This document shows, piece after piece, positions 8,619 through 16,873 of a stretch of 64,000 nucleotides of DNA. The notes beneath the pieces were generated by a model. The model made no database searches, was not told the DNA's origin, and saw nothing but the letters and a program-made list of their open reading frames with translations. The first letter of the stretch is position 1. Every line of letters starts with the position of its first letter. The position numbers and the translations under genes are program-made. The DNA lies in the NCBI GenBank assembly GCA_029227815.1, contig CP118523.1, positions 2,542,001 to 2,606,000 of the forward strand. Direction: 5' to 3'. Origin of the DNA: Clostridiaceae bacterium M8S5 (GTDB lineage Bacteria > Bacillota > Clostridia > Tissierellales > MCWD3).

Positions 8619-9044
8619 TTATAGCTTTTCAAGTATAACTATCATTTCTTTTAAGTTTTTAGTAAATCTAGCTATAGTTTCTTCATCTAGTTTATTCAAG
8701 TTATTTAATATAGCTTCTCTTACAAGTTTTCTTGACTTCTTTATTTCTTCTTTCCCTTTTTCTGTTACAAATAGATTGATTACTCTTCTGTCTTTTTCAT
8801 CATATTTTCTTTCAATTGCACCTACTTCTATAGCTTTATTGACCATTTTAGATAAATTTGGCTTTGATATCATCAATTTTTCACAGTAAAATTTCATAGG
8901 TCTACCATTGAATTTATCTACTAATGTCACTAGATGATAATACTTTCCATGGTTTTTATATGGTATACCTTTAAATATATTATTTCCAAATAAAGGCCAA
9001 AATTTAAATATAATATCTACTAAAACTTCTTTATTTTTATCCAT
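8619..9044 (-). CDS. MarR family transcriptional regulator
   Basis: A 141-residue winged-helix protein. The recognition region reads LMISKPNLSKMVNKAIEVGAI, followed by a wing with the family signature DEKDRRVINLFVTEKG. It is the first gene of the exporter operon, so it most likely represses its own operon and possibly the divergent AIM24 gene. Palindromes suited to a dimeric repressor lie in the intergenic region (9072-9083, 9099-9117). The AGGAGG-containing ribosome site supports this start. The ligand is unknown. Confidence 0.92.
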   Translation of the reverse strand: MDKNKEVLVDIIFKFWPLFGNNIFKGIPYKNHGKYYHLVTLVDKFNGRPMKFYCEKLMISKPNLSKMVNKAIEVGAIERKYDEKDRRVINLFVTEKGKEEIKKSRKLVREAILNNLNKLDEETIARFTKNLKEMIVILEKL

Positions 9045-9071
9045 ACCATCCTCCTAAATAGTTATAATGTA

Positions 9072-9117
9072 TAACAGTTGTTAAGTATATTTGTTGTCAT
9101 GTATAACTATTATACAT
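9072..9117. promoter_or_regulatory. Putative MarR operators in divergent intergenic region
   Basis: Two palindromes lie just upstream of marR: TAACAGTTGTTA (9072-9083) and a perfect 8-3-8 palindrome ATGTATAA-CTA-TTATACAT (9099-9117). A further GTTGTC/GACAAC inverted pair lies closer to the divergent gene, around 9193-9221. The positions fit repression of the marR-exporter promoter, and possibly of the AIM24 gene. Confidence 0.6.
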
Positions 9118-9243
9118 TTTTTTTGGTATATAGTCAATACTATTAGTATACTTTTTTTACTTTTATTTACTAGAAATATAGTATTGTATGTTGTCAATTT
9201 TATATATATAATGTAGACAACTATTAATAAAGGAGGCAATAGC

Positions 9244-9921
9244 ATGGAATATGAAATACTATATAGAGGTTCTTTTCCTATGGTTAAAGTAAACCTTATA
9301 AAAGGAGAGGAAATAAAAGCTGAATCTGGAGCAATGGTAGCTATGTCTAGCACTATAGATGTTGAAGGAAAGCTTGAAGGTGGATTGTTCAAAGGTATTG
9401 GTAGAAAATTATCTGGTGAAAAGTTCTTTTTTCAGACTTTAAAGGCAAATAGAGGTAACGGAGAGGTTTATTTTACTACATCTGCACCAGGTGGAATTAT
9501 CACATTAGAACTTGATGGTACTAATGAATATATACTTCAAAAGGATGGCTTTTTAGCATCAACTCCTGATGTAAATATAGATTCTAAAGTTCAAAATCTA
9601 GCTAAAGGAATTTTCTCTGGCGAAGGACTCTTTATTTTAAGAGCCAGTGGAAACGGTACATTATTTATAAGCTCGTTTGGTGAAATTCACGCAATAGATA
9701 TACCTGCTGGTGAGGAATATATAGTTGATAACCAACATCTAGTAGCTTGGCCAAGTAATGTAGACTATAATGTAGAAAAAGCAGCTAGTGGATGGATATC
9801 ATCCTTTACTTCTGGAGAAGGTTTAGTATGTAGGTTTACAGGTCCTGGTAAAATATATATACAAACAAGAAATCCTTCTGCTTTTGGTGGATGGTTGAGA
9901 CCTTATATTGGGCAAAGATAG
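9244..9921 (+). CDS. AIM24 / TIGR00266 family protein
   Basis: A 225-residue beta-rich protein that fits the TIGR00266/AIM24 family along its whole length: an N-terminal MVKVNLIKGEEIKAESGAMVAMS segment, central GEGLFILRASGNGTLFIS, and a C-terminal end with GPGKIYIQTRNPSAFGGWL. The molecular role in bacteria is not established. It has its own strong ribosome site (AAAGGAGG) and is divergent from the marR-exporter operon, sharing its intergenic palindromes, so co-regulation is possible. A strong terminator follows. Confidence 0.88.
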   Translation: MEYEILYRGSFPMVKVNLIKGEEIKAESGAMVAMSSTIDVEGKLEGGLFKGIGRKLSGEKFFFQTLKANRGNGEVYFTTSAPGGIITLELDGTNEYILQKDGFLASTPDVNIDSKVQNLAKGIFSGEGLFILRASGNGTLFISSFGEIHAIDIPAGEEYIVDNQHLVAWPSNVDYNVEKAASGWISSFTSGEGLVCRFTGPGKIYIQTRNPSAFGGWLRPYIGQR

Positions 9922-9925
9922 AGAT

Positions 9926-9959
9926 AAAAGGGCTGTTTCCATATCGGAAACAGCCTTTA
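9926..9959 (+). terminator. Terminator after AIM24 gene
   Basis: A 10-bp perfect stem GGCTGTTTCC/GGAAACAGCC flanked by AAAAG on the left and TTTAT on the right. Confidence 0.88.
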
Positions 9960-10028
9960 TAAATTTAACGAGACATATTAGAAACTTTGGTAAATATGTT
10001 ATATTTATTGATTTTTTATGAATAATTT

Positions 10029-10160
10029 TTAACGTATATCTGAATATCTTGTTGAATCTTTGTAGCTATAATCAAACATTGGACATAAAGTACACACACA
10101 ATTATACGAGTATATTAGTGTGTTTTGTCTTGGCGATACTTTTTTAGTTAGTTTTTTCAT
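10029..10160 (-). CDS. 43-aa Cys-rich peptide, putative RiPP/bacteriocin precursor
   Basis: A short gene with a perfect ribosome site (AGGAGGTG, 6-7 bases before ATG). The peptide starts MKKLTKKVS, contains NTLIYSYNCVCTLCP, and ends with the polar tail YKDSTRYSDIR. The start MKKLxxKK and the (S/T)L(V/I)Y-Y-CxC block match the three peptides encoded at 44902-45884, so this is a detached member of that family. The overall plan (Lys-rich leader, then clustered Cys) resembles precursors called CLI_3235-type or Clo7bot-type in clostridia; that link is from memory. No modifying enzyme is encoded nearby. This is the only supported gene in the 9922-10301 gap. Confidence 0.6.
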   Translation of the reverse strand: MKKLTKKVSPRQNTLIYSYNCVCTLCPMFDYSYKDSTRYSDIR

Positions 10161-10254
10161 AAATTCACCTCCTAACAGATTCTTTATATCTTACTATAAT
10201 TATACTACATTTTTGTATGTATGTAATATTTTTCTTGTTGAAGCTATAAAATAT

Positions 10255-10289
10255 CCCCCTAAGAATCTTTTAAAAGATGTTTAGAGGGA
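10255..10289 (-). terminator. Probable terminator of SLH-CAP gene
   Basis: An imperfect hairpin (CCCTCTAAACATCTTTT pairing with AAAAGATTCTTAGGGGG) just past the stop of the minus-strand gene. The T-run is weak. Confidence 0.45.
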
Positions 10290-10301
10290 AGTTTATTTAT
10301 C

Positions 10302-11720
10302 TTATAATGGTTTATAAAAATTTTGTGTGTAGTACATATAGTTTTTACTTTTATCTAGCCATATTCCATTTCCTAAATGTGTATAATTCTTACTCAATAT
10401 ATTTTCTCTGTGTCCTGACGAATTCATCCATGCTGTATGCACATCAAATATATTCCTTTGGCCTGATGCTATATTTTCACCAGCAGCCATAAAATTGATA
10501 CCTTCATTTTTCATTCTATCAAATGCTGATTTACCATCTAAACTATCATGCCCAAAATAATTATTGTCTACCATGTCTTTACTGTGTTTTCTAGCACTAG
10601 CATTTGCCTGAGTTGACCATCTAAGCTTTAATAGATTCCTTTTAACTCTCTCTGCATTTACTATATCTAATAGCCCTAGTTCCATGTTTTTTAAATCTTT
10701 CTGAGTCGTTGCAGGGCTATATTTTACTTTTGAGTCCAACACTAAAATTCCTAATATTTTATTATCATATATGTGTAAATTTGCTGTAAATTTTTCATTG
10801 TTTATTATAAACTTATTTTCAATGACTTTTCCTTTGTAGTATTTGTTTATATCTTGTATTGTGCTACCTATATCTAAGCCATTTACATTTGTCAATGTAG
10901 TATTTGTATAATATCCTACAACTTTGCCTTTACTTATAAGAACCATACCAAATTTTGAATAATCACTATTGTAGATATACCATTTATATCCACTAGATTC
11001 TTGATCTATACGGTTTGGATTACCTAGTACTTTCTTTACTTCTGATTCTTTTAACCCAAGATCTATATCTCTATACTTAAAATCACTGCTTCCTGTCCAT
11101 GCTTCATTAGGCATTATTCTTTTCTTTGGATAAAGCATCCTTACTATTATTGTAGAGCTCTCAGCTCTTGTTGCTGACATGTTAAACCCAAATCTACCAT
11201 CTGTAAATCCAGTTATTATGCCTTTTGAATATATTTTTAATGCCATTTGCTGATCTGCTTTATTCATAGATGAATAATCTTTAATTTGATTACTATATTT
11301 ACTAATATCTTTATCGTACTTTTCGTCTAAGCTATTATAGATTATTCTTGCCATTTCTCCTCTGGATATATATTTATCATAATTATCAAAATCGCCTTTA
11401 TTTATTAAACCTTCTTCCAATGCTTTATTTATATAACCTGCATCCCAATCATTTTTAACTGGCTTTATTTTGTAATTTAGTGATTCTACGACCATTTTTA
11501 TAAATTCGTTTACTTTTACTTTATCGTTTGGTCTAAAAGTGTTATCTAAATAACCATGTATTATATTTTTCTCTATTAGCAATTTGACATCATCATAGTA
11601 CCACCCAGTTTTGTTGATATCTTTTAAGTCAGTTATTGATACCATTGCATATGAATTAATTGTAAATATCATAATTAATATAACTAACATAATAATTTTA
11701 GTTTTTTTAGATTGTAACAC
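10302..11720 (-). CDS. Surface protein with SLH repeats and CAP (SCP-like) domain
   Basis: A secreted protein of 472 residues. An N-terminal signal segment (KKTKIIMLVILIMIF) is followed by about three S-layer homology repeats (roughly 20-190), with the typical GWYYDDVKLLIEKNIIHGY and ISRGEMARIIY patterns. A CAP-associated middle region follows, and a C-terminal CAP domain starts near 345 (LLDIVNAERVKRNLLKLRW, HSKDM, YFGHDS, AGENIASG, HRENIL). SLH repeats anchor proteins to the cell wall; the role of bacterial CAP domains is not settled. Start: the first in-frame GTG overlaps the AGGAGGTG ribosome site, so the GTG four codons later is preferred. Monocistronic. Confidence 0.88.
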   Translation of the reverse strand: MLQSKKTKIIMLVILIMIFTINSYAMVSITDLKDINKTGWYYDDVKLLIEKNIIHGYLDNTFRPNDKVKVNEFIKMVVESLNYKIKPVKNDWDAGYINKALEEGLINKGDFDNYDKYISRGEMARIIYNSLDEKYDKDISKYSNQIKDYSSMNKADQQMALKIYSKGIITGFTDGRFGFNMSATRAESSTIIVRMLYPKKRIMPNEAWTGSSDFKYRDIDLGLKESEVKKVLGNPNRIDQESSGYKWYIYNSDYSKFGMVLISKGKVVGYYTNTTLTNVNGLDIGSTIQDINKYYKGKVIENKFIINNEKFTANLHIYDNKILGILVLDSKVKYSPATTQKDLKNMELGLLDIVNAERVKRNLLKLRWSTQANASARKHSKDMVDNNYFGHDSLDGKSAFDRMKNEGINFMAAGENIASGQRNIFDVHTAWMNSSGHRENILSKNYTHLGNGIWLDKSKNYMYYTQNFYKPL

Positions 11721-11947
11721 TCTTTCTAACACCTCCTATATTTCTTCTCATATTATGTTAACTATATTATAACAAAATATTGTTTCACTTGTATAACAAT
11801 ATGATTATATATCATGTCATTTTATTACATTTCAAAGATTAAAATAATTCTTTTAATGTTACTGTCTATTAAAAATTCGTGTTTGTAAATTCTTATAATT
11901 ACTCCTAAGAGCAAAATATGCAAAGTTTTGTAAAAAGAGTGTAAAAC

Positions 11948-11976
11948 TAGACATTTTTTCCATTATGCTATATAAT
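11948..11976 (+). promoter_or_regulatory. Sigma-A-type promoter of the TPR-peptide cassette
   Basis: TAGACA (11948-11953), 17-bp spacer, TATAAT (11971-11976). It lies 36 bp before the TTG start of the TPR gene, leaving a short leader with a strong ribosome site. Confidence 0.75.
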
Positions 11977-12012
11977 TATATTAAATTGAATTATTCCAAG
12001 GAGGCGACCTAT

Positions 12013-12696
12013 TTGGAAATAAGCATAAATGATAAAGTAGTTGTAAACATACAAGAAATTTTTAATCTCATTAGAAATGGAAAGTACGATGAAGCATTTT
12101 TATTATCTTCCAAAATAACAGATAGAGAGACTCAAGACCAATTATTCCACGAATGGATTAAATCCCTAACAGAGTTTTATTCATGTAGCAAAAAGAAGAC
12201 AGCAATACGGCTCTTAGAAAAAGTTAAACCAAATAAGTTAGAAAACGAAATTCATTTCAGAATATTTAATTCTTTGATGGGTTTTTATATAGAAAATGAA
12301 GACGAACTAAACTTCATGAAATATAAAAAACAACTAACATCAAAGTTATATAGACTTAATAACAATGAACTTTCAGCTAAAATATTCGGTAATATTGCAA
12401 ACGGTTTTTATGTATTTAATAACTATACAGAATCATTAAATTATTGTGAAAAAGCAATAAAAATTGCACAACAGTATAAATACTTTGACATGACTTTTTT
12501 AGTAGCTATGATTTTAAAAATAACAAATATGCATTATGCTGGTAGAATAAAAGAAGCTAAAACATTACAAAAAGACTTTGAAATCTTCTTAAAACTAACA
12601 GATAGTTTGGATAATAAGAAGTATCTGGACAAAACTATAGAAAAATATTATAAGGGGGTGGAGAATAATGAAAAAAACATTAGCAAATATTTGTAA
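12013..12696 (+). CDS. TPR-like protein, possible peptide-sensing regulator
   Basis: A 227-residue all-helical protein with TPR-like helix pairs, clearest at NIANGFYVFNNYTESLNYCEKAIKIAQQ and the preceding repeat. There is no N-terminal helix-turn-helix, signal peptide or membrane segment, so a cytosolic protein-protein or peptide-binding role is likely. Start: an ATG at 11965 lies inside the promoter; TTG 12013 follows AAGGAGGCG by 6 bases. The last 29 bases overlap a 38-aa peptide gene in another frame, the layout of Rap/Phr and other RNPP systems. At 227 residues it is shorter than Rap (about 370-380), so it is not a standard member. Function is inferred from layout only. Confidence 0.7.
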   Translation: MEISINDKVVVNIQEIFNLIRNGKYDEAFLLSSKITDRETQDQLFHEWIKSLTEFYSCSKKKTAIRLLEKVKPNKLENEIHFRIFNSLMGFYIENEDELNFMKYKKQLTSKLYRLNNNELSAKIFGNIANGFYVFNNYTESLNYCEKAIKIAQQYKYFDMTFLVAMILKITNMHYAGRIKEAKTLQKDFEIFLKLTDSLDNKKYLDKTIEKYYKGVENNEKNISKYL

Positions 12697-12784
12697 AAGT
12701 CCATTATTTTCAATTGCTTTAATAGGCTCAATTTATACTAGTAAATATATTTGTATGTTAATTGATGTTCCAATTGTTCATTAA
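12668..12784 (+). CDS. 38-aa hydrophobic peptide, candidate signalling peptide
   Basis: Starts MKKTLANICKSPLFSIALIG and ends KYICMLIDVPIVH. A basic N-terminus is followed by a hydrophobic stretch, as in Phr-type pre-peptides that are exported by Sec and trimmed to a short C-terminal signal. It begins inside the 3' end of the TPR gene (29-base overlap, +1 frame) with a GGGGGTGG ribosome site 6 bases before ATG. A terminator follows 6 bases after the stop. The tight linkage argues for a paired function. A small membrane or toxin peptide is an alternative. Confidence 0.6.
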   Translation: MKKTLANICKSPLFSIALIGSIYTSKYICMLIDVPIVH

Positions 12785-12790
12785 AATAAA

Positions 12791-12811
12791 AGCCATCATA
12801 TTTGATGGCTT
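12791..12811 (+). terminator. Terminator of the TPR-peptide cassette
   Basis: Stem AGCCATCA/TGATGGCT with a short loop immediately after the peptide gene, preceded by an A-run. Confidence 0.8.
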
Positions 12812-12868
12812 AGTTTATTACTCTTTAAAATATTCTTGTTTTATAAAAACTACCAATTTAACAATCCA

Positions 12869-12991
12869 GACCTTTATTATGCTCTCATCATAACCATAGC
12901 TCTCTATGTTTCTTATTATAAACAATTTATTTCACTTTCTTCGTAGAGATACTTCATAAGTTCTATCTTTTTCTTTTAGTCTAATAATCAT
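12869..12991 (-). pseudogene. Fragment of a duplicated GNAT gene (5' end only)
   Basis: This stretch closely matches the first 40 or so codons plus start region of the intact GNAT gene (13081..13848), including the shared CTCTACGAAGAAAGTGAAAT and the sequence just before the start codon. A one-base loss (AAACAATTTATTTC against AAACAAGTTTATTTC) breaks the frame, and the remainder of the gene is missing. It lies directly downstream of the intact copy, so it is a decayed partial tandem duplication. Confidence 0.75.
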
Positions 12992-13080
12992 TGCAAATCA
13001 CTTATATAATCTTTTTTATTCTATCATTCCATATTTGTAAATTCTAAATAAATTTTCTCATTATATTAAGAGAAGTCTTT

Positions 13081-13848
13081 CTACATCATACACCACTTAT
13101 CTATATCTTCAAAACCTATATTTTTGTATACTCTTCCCGCTTTGGGATTATCATAAAATAGACACAGCGTCTTATCTTTTTCTAGTAATTCTTTGCACAG
13201 AGCTCGTACACACATTGAACCATACCCTTTTTTTCTATAGTTTTTATCTGTACAAACCCCAACTATCATAGCTGATTTAGAGTTTTCTGCTATTGCAGAT
13301 GCTGTTGATACTACGTTGCCATCAATTTTTACTATATATTGCTTTCTAAAATCATCTTTAATTTCTTTTATTATTTCATCTCTATTATAACTAACTGTAA
13401 ATTCCTCTATACCTTCTCTAAGCTTAAACATATCATCTATATCATCTAATGTTAACTTTTCTGCCAGATTATTATCTTCATCATTATATGTATCTTTAGT
13501 GACTTTTGAGAAGTACATCTCTCTAAAATTATCATGATCAATTAAATCTCTTATCTTTAACATAACTTCTTTTTTACCTGAAATAGCTTTATATTGTGAT
13601 TTTTCCATAATAGAAACAAAACCTTCTACGTCAAACTCTCCTTTGGAATATACAATATAGAATTCTTTATATCTGAGCAATACTCCTTTTATTTCATTGC
13701 TATCATTTACATCCGCCCAAATCTTTATGATGCTTTCATCATAACCATAGTTCTCTATGTCTCCTATTATAAACAAGTTTATTTCACTTTCTTCGTAGAG
13801 ATATTCCATTAGTTTTTCGTTATCCTTTTCAGTTAGTCTAACAATCAT
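13081..13848 (-). CDS. Two-domain GNAT N-acetyltransferase
   Basis: A 255-residue protein. The C-terminal half is a GNAT domain with the acetyl-CoA motif VGVCTDKNYRKKGYGSMCVRALC and the following FYDNPKAGRVYKNIGFEDID. The N-terminal half is a divergent GNAT-like domain. GGGGTG lies 7 bases before ATG 13848; a GTG directly before it is less likely to be the start. A truncated duplicate of its 5' end lies just downstream. The substrate is unknown. Confidence 0.85.
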   Translation of the reverse strand: MIVRLTEKDNEKLMEYLYEESEINLFIIGDIENYGYDESIIKIWADVNDSNEIKGVLLRYKEFYIVYSKGEFDVEGFVSIMEKSQYKAISGKKEVMLKIRDLIDHDNFREMYFSKVTKDTYNDEDNNLAEKLTLDDIDDMFKLREGIEEFTVSYNRDEIIKEIKDDFRKQYIVKIDGNVVSTASAIAENSKSAMIVGVCTDKNYRKKGYGSMCVRALCKELLEKDKTLCLFYDNPKAGRVYKNIGFEDIDKWCMM

Positions 13849-13931
13849 CACAAATCACCCCTCTAAGCTTTTTATGAGTATATAATACTGTGGTGGGATT
13901 TGTCAATGGTTTATTTTATATTAAGATCTGT

Positions 13932-14204
13932 CTATATCTCATCTAAAATCGTAACAAACTTCATGCATAAACCTAATATAATAGCTACACTTCCTCCAAA
14001 CATAACTATAGTAGCAGGTGTTACTATATCAGATAAAGCACCTATAATAATCAATCCTAATGGTATTATCCCTTGACTTAATGCATTATGTATTCCCCAA
14101 AATCTGCCTGCATATTCATCTGGAATCAATCTATGAAATGTTGTCATAATCGGTACATTGACAAAAGGAATTACTACTCCCATACAAAATAATAATACAC
14201 ACAA
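13932..14204 (-). pseudogene. C-terminal fragment of an MFS transporter
   Basis: About 90 codons encode the last two or three membrane helices of a major facilitator transporter, including FHRLIPDEYAGRFWGIHNALSQG, the loop motif typical of the macrolide-efflux MFS group. The family has 12 helices and about 400 residues, so most of the gene is missing. It begins at the junction with a serpin fragment (see 14212..14360), so a deletion probably joined the two. The apparent ATG has no convincing ribosome site. Confidence 0.75.
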
Positions 14205-14211
14205 TATGATA

Positions 14212-14360
14212 AATCTTCGATACTAAATATGAAAGGTCTGTCAAAACTTAAATCTTCCTCTTTTAAACAGGCTTCCTCTTTCACCTGTATGACTGTAGCT
14301 GCTGCCTCACTTCCTTGTTCACCCACCTTGATTACCGCTTTATGCAATACATCATCTATA
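14212..14360 (-). pseudogene. Serpin fragment (reactive-loop hinge region)
   Basis: The minus-strand frame reads DDVLHKAVIKVGEQGSEAAA, then TVIQVKEEACLKEEDLSFDRPFIFSIED. This is the conserved serpin segment of helix and hinge (HKAxIxVxExGxEAAAxT) followed by FxxDRPFxFxI at the C-terminal end. Only about 50 codons remain. The frame runs on across the junction into the MFS fragment and stops at 14174. A complete serpin is about 380 residues, so this is a remnant. Confidence 0.8.
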
Positions 14361-14397
14361 AATAATTTATAATTTGTACGATATCAATATATCACAA

Positions 14398-14429
14398 ACG
14401 CCGAATGAGACTATTGTCCAATTCGGCGT
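14398..14429 (-). terminator. Terminator of the AraC-family gene
   Basis: A 9-bp perfect stem ACGCCGAAT/ATTCGGCGT just after the stop, followed by a weak TTTGTG tail on the minus strand. Confidence 0.7.
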
Positions 14430-14443
14430 GCTTATTATTACTC

Positions 14444-15343
14444 TTAATCTATCTTTCTAATTGGTATCCATACTTCACATGTATAGTCATCATTATTCGT
14501 ATTCCCTGGCCCGTAGACTTCTAGTTCATAATCCATAGATTTTTCATAGCCACTATTAGGTAACCATTCACTTACGATTCTTGTCATAACTTCACCTATC
14601 GGATGTTTATCCTGATTAAGCCTACCTTTTGCTGTGAATACTGCCCATGTACTCGCTGGTACAGTTAATTCATCTAAATCATCATAACAGTCTCCATTAG
14701 CTTCTGCCCCTATGGCTATAACAGTCTCACCGTTTTCTAATGTTTGAGTGACTCCTATCTGCCAGAATGGCTCTCTATATAATTTGTAATCATCTCTTAT
14801 CTTATTGTTCATTCCATGGTTAAGGAATTCATCCCATACCACCCATACGTCTCCCATCGTATCTTTCCAATTATCAGCATCCCTCTTTCTAATGAACTTG
14901 CCTATGTTTTTAACTTTACCCACTACATTGATTTCGCTTCTGTTCTCAATCCTATACTCCATTCCTACATCTCCTTTAATAGTAATATAAAAGGTTAGTT
15001 TAGGATACATTTTTAGTTTAACTCCCGAAGTTTTGGCCTCTTTCGGTGTTATCCCATGCATATTGTGAAATGCACGAGCAAATGAATCAGGCGAGTTATA
15101 ACCATACTTCATAGCCAAATCAATCACTTTATAATTACCAGATTGCATATCTAATGCCGCAAGCGCTAGTCTTCTTCGTCTAATGTATTCACAAAAAGAT
15201 ATCCCAACTACGTATGAAAAGATTCTACCAAATTGATATACTCCACAATGGACTATCTTTGCCATATCATTATAATCGATATCTTCAGTAATATGGTCTT
15301 CTATATAATCTACAACCTCCATCATCCTATCCATAAACTCCAT
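14444..15343 (-). CDS. AraC family regulator with GyrI-like effector domain
   Basis: About 299 residues. An N-terminal AraC DNA-binding domain (roughly 1-105) shows two helix-turn-helix units, with YQFGRIFSYVVGISFCEYIRRRR in the first and YGYNSPDSFARAFHNMHGITPKEA in the second. A C-terminal effector-binding domain (about 115-299) of the GyrI/SoxS-effector type contains DELTVPASTWAVFTAKG. This is the Rob/BmrR-like arrangement, often sensing drugs or small hydrophobic molecules. Start: the ATG two codons downstream of another ATG has better spacing to GGGGG. No partner gene remains next to it; the neighbour is a decayed efflux gene. Confidence 0.88.
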   Translation of the reverse strand: MEFMDRMMEVVDYIEDHITEDIDYNDMAKIVHCGVYQFGRIFSYVVGISFCEYIRRRRLALAALDMQSGNYKVIDLAMKYGYNSPDSFARAFHNMHGITPKEAKTSGVKLKMYPKLTFYITIKGDVGMEYRIENRSEINVVGKVKNIGKFIRKRDADNWKDTMGDVWVVWDEFLNHGMNNKIRDDYKLYREPFWQIGVTQTLENGETVIAIGAEANGDCYDDLDELTVPASTWAVFTAKGRLNQDKHPIGEVMTRIVSEWLPNSGYEKSMDYELEVYGPGNTNNDDYTCEVWIPIRKID

Positions 15344-15504
15344 ATGCATCCCCCTTTCGATTACATTCTATCAAAGGATAAAGTTAAATACCCCACAGTA
15401 TTAAAACAATTATATCGTATAGAATGCTCATAGATGTTTACAAAGTCTAAGACAATCTGTGAGCTTACATAACAAACACTTGACCTTTGTTCTCATAATT
15501 GTAT

Positions 15505-16860
15505 CTATTTCACTTCTATAAGCTCCTCATTGTAGCATACATTTCTGCCTTCTTTGGCTAAATCATACCATTCGTTATGGATTTTTACTCTTACTACGTC
15601 TGCTGTATAGTCGTTATTGCTTTCTTTATCGTTCTTAAGTAAACTAGATCCTACTCCATATATATCTACTGGCACTTTGAATTTTTCAAAGTATTTTATT
15701 TTCTTTGCATCAAAGCCACCTGTAACTATTATCTTAATGCTTTTGCACCATTCTTTTAATATCTCTAATTTACCTTGCTTTACCTCTTCTTTTGTAAACT
15801 CTTTTGCCCAATCAATATATGCTGTGTCTATCGATGACCTTAGATTCCATATGAGTTTTGGATTTACTCCAAAATCTTCTTCACTACTTGGATATTTAAT
15901 ACTTTTATCAATCATGTTTGATGATGTATCTGGTCTAACTCCATATAGTTTGTATTTTTTAGCTTCTTCTAGCTGACCTTTGCTGTAATATTGCCAATAC
16001 TTATCAAACATTTTCTTCATTACTCCTAATGTCTCATTCACGCAATCATTGTGAAAATCTATGAGTACTATCCTTAATATTTCTACTGGCATTATTCTAG
16101 AAAATTGAAGCATTGTTTCTGCTGTATTGCCTAAGAAAGATGCTATTGTAGCATGTGCTACTGTTCCACCACCTTTTCCACCCCACCATGATCCTTGTTC
16201 GTTTGTGGATACAAATGGATGAAGCTTCTTTTTGTGCGTATTATTATAGCACTCTACAGCTACTTTATGTGCATATCCATGTATTCCTTGCATTTTATAA
16301 TGTGCAAACCTTGCTGGAAAAAACAATATATCTTTACCATTTGCTGCAACGAATGTATTATACACATTTGTTGCTATTCTTGTAGGCTCAGACATCACAC
16401 CTAAAAGTACTGTTTCTAAATGTGCAAAATCTCTATATCTTCCTCTAATTTTTAATACTGGCTTTACTTCTGATGGATTACCACTGTATTCTACAATTGT
16501 TCCATCTTCTACTGCTTCTATCTTTATGTCTTTGTATGTATTTATAAATTCTCCATTTTCGTAATATCCTGTGCATTCTTTTAAAATTGATAAAGCCTCG
16601 TCTACCCCTACTACCACGCTAAAAGGCTTTCTTCTTGTAAAAAACTGCATCTCTACTTCTAGGTTGCCATTCTCTACATCCGTCGTATCTACTTGTGAAA
16701 GATCACTTTCATTATCACCAAATTTATATCCCTCTTTTGCTAATGTTGAAAGTATCCTAACGTTATTGTTGAGGTATTCATCTGTAAACCATCCCATTTT
16801 AACTCTATCATCAATTTGAAATAATTTATCATCTAATCTTTTTTTATTAAATTTAGTCAT
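15505..16860 (-). CDS. pncB: Nicotinate phosphoribosyltransferase-like protein
   Basis: A 451-residue member of the nicotinate/nicotinamide phosphoribosyltransferase family, used in NAD salvage. Visible family features are the N-terminal MGWFTDEYLNNNVRIL, the internal RYRDFAHLETVLLGVMSEPTRIATN (dimer/active-site segment), the HGYAHKVAVECYN stretch and C-terminal IIVTGGFDAKKIKYFEKFKVPVDIYGVGSSL, a classic phosphate-binding end. It lies 13 bases downstream of the NUDIX regulator gene, so the two are co-transcribed. Whether it prefers nicotinate or nicotinamide cannot be told by eye. The gene symbol reflects family and context. Confidence 0.85.
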   Translation of the reverse strand: MTKFNKKRLDDKLFQIDDRVKMGWFTDEYLNNNVRILSTLAKEGYKFGDNESDLSQVDTTDVENGNLEVEMQFFTRRKPFSVVVGVDEALSILKECTGYYENGEFINTYKDIKIEAVEDGTIVEYSGNPSEVKPVLKIRGRYRDFAHLETVLLGVMSEPTRIATNVYNTFVAANGKDILFFPARFAHYKMQGIHGYAHKVAVECYNNTHKKKLHPFVSTNEQGSWWGGKGGGTVAHATIASFLGNTAETMLQFSRIMPVEILRIVLIDFHNDCVNETLGVMKKMFDKYWQYYSKGQLEEAKKYKLYGVRPDTSSNMIDKSIKYPSSEEDFGVNPKLIWNLRSSIDTAYIDWAKEFTKEEVKQGKLEILKEWCKSIKIIVTGGFDAKKIKYFEKFKVPVDIYGVGSSLLKNDKESNNDYTADVVRVKIHNEWYDLAKEGRNVCYNEELIEVK

Positions 16861-16873
16861 TTGTCATCTCTCC

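Noticed and set aside
11965..12012. Upstream ATG start for the TPR protein
   Set aside because: It lies inside the -35/-10 region of a good promoter and has no ribosome site; TTG 12013 with AAGGAGGCG is better.
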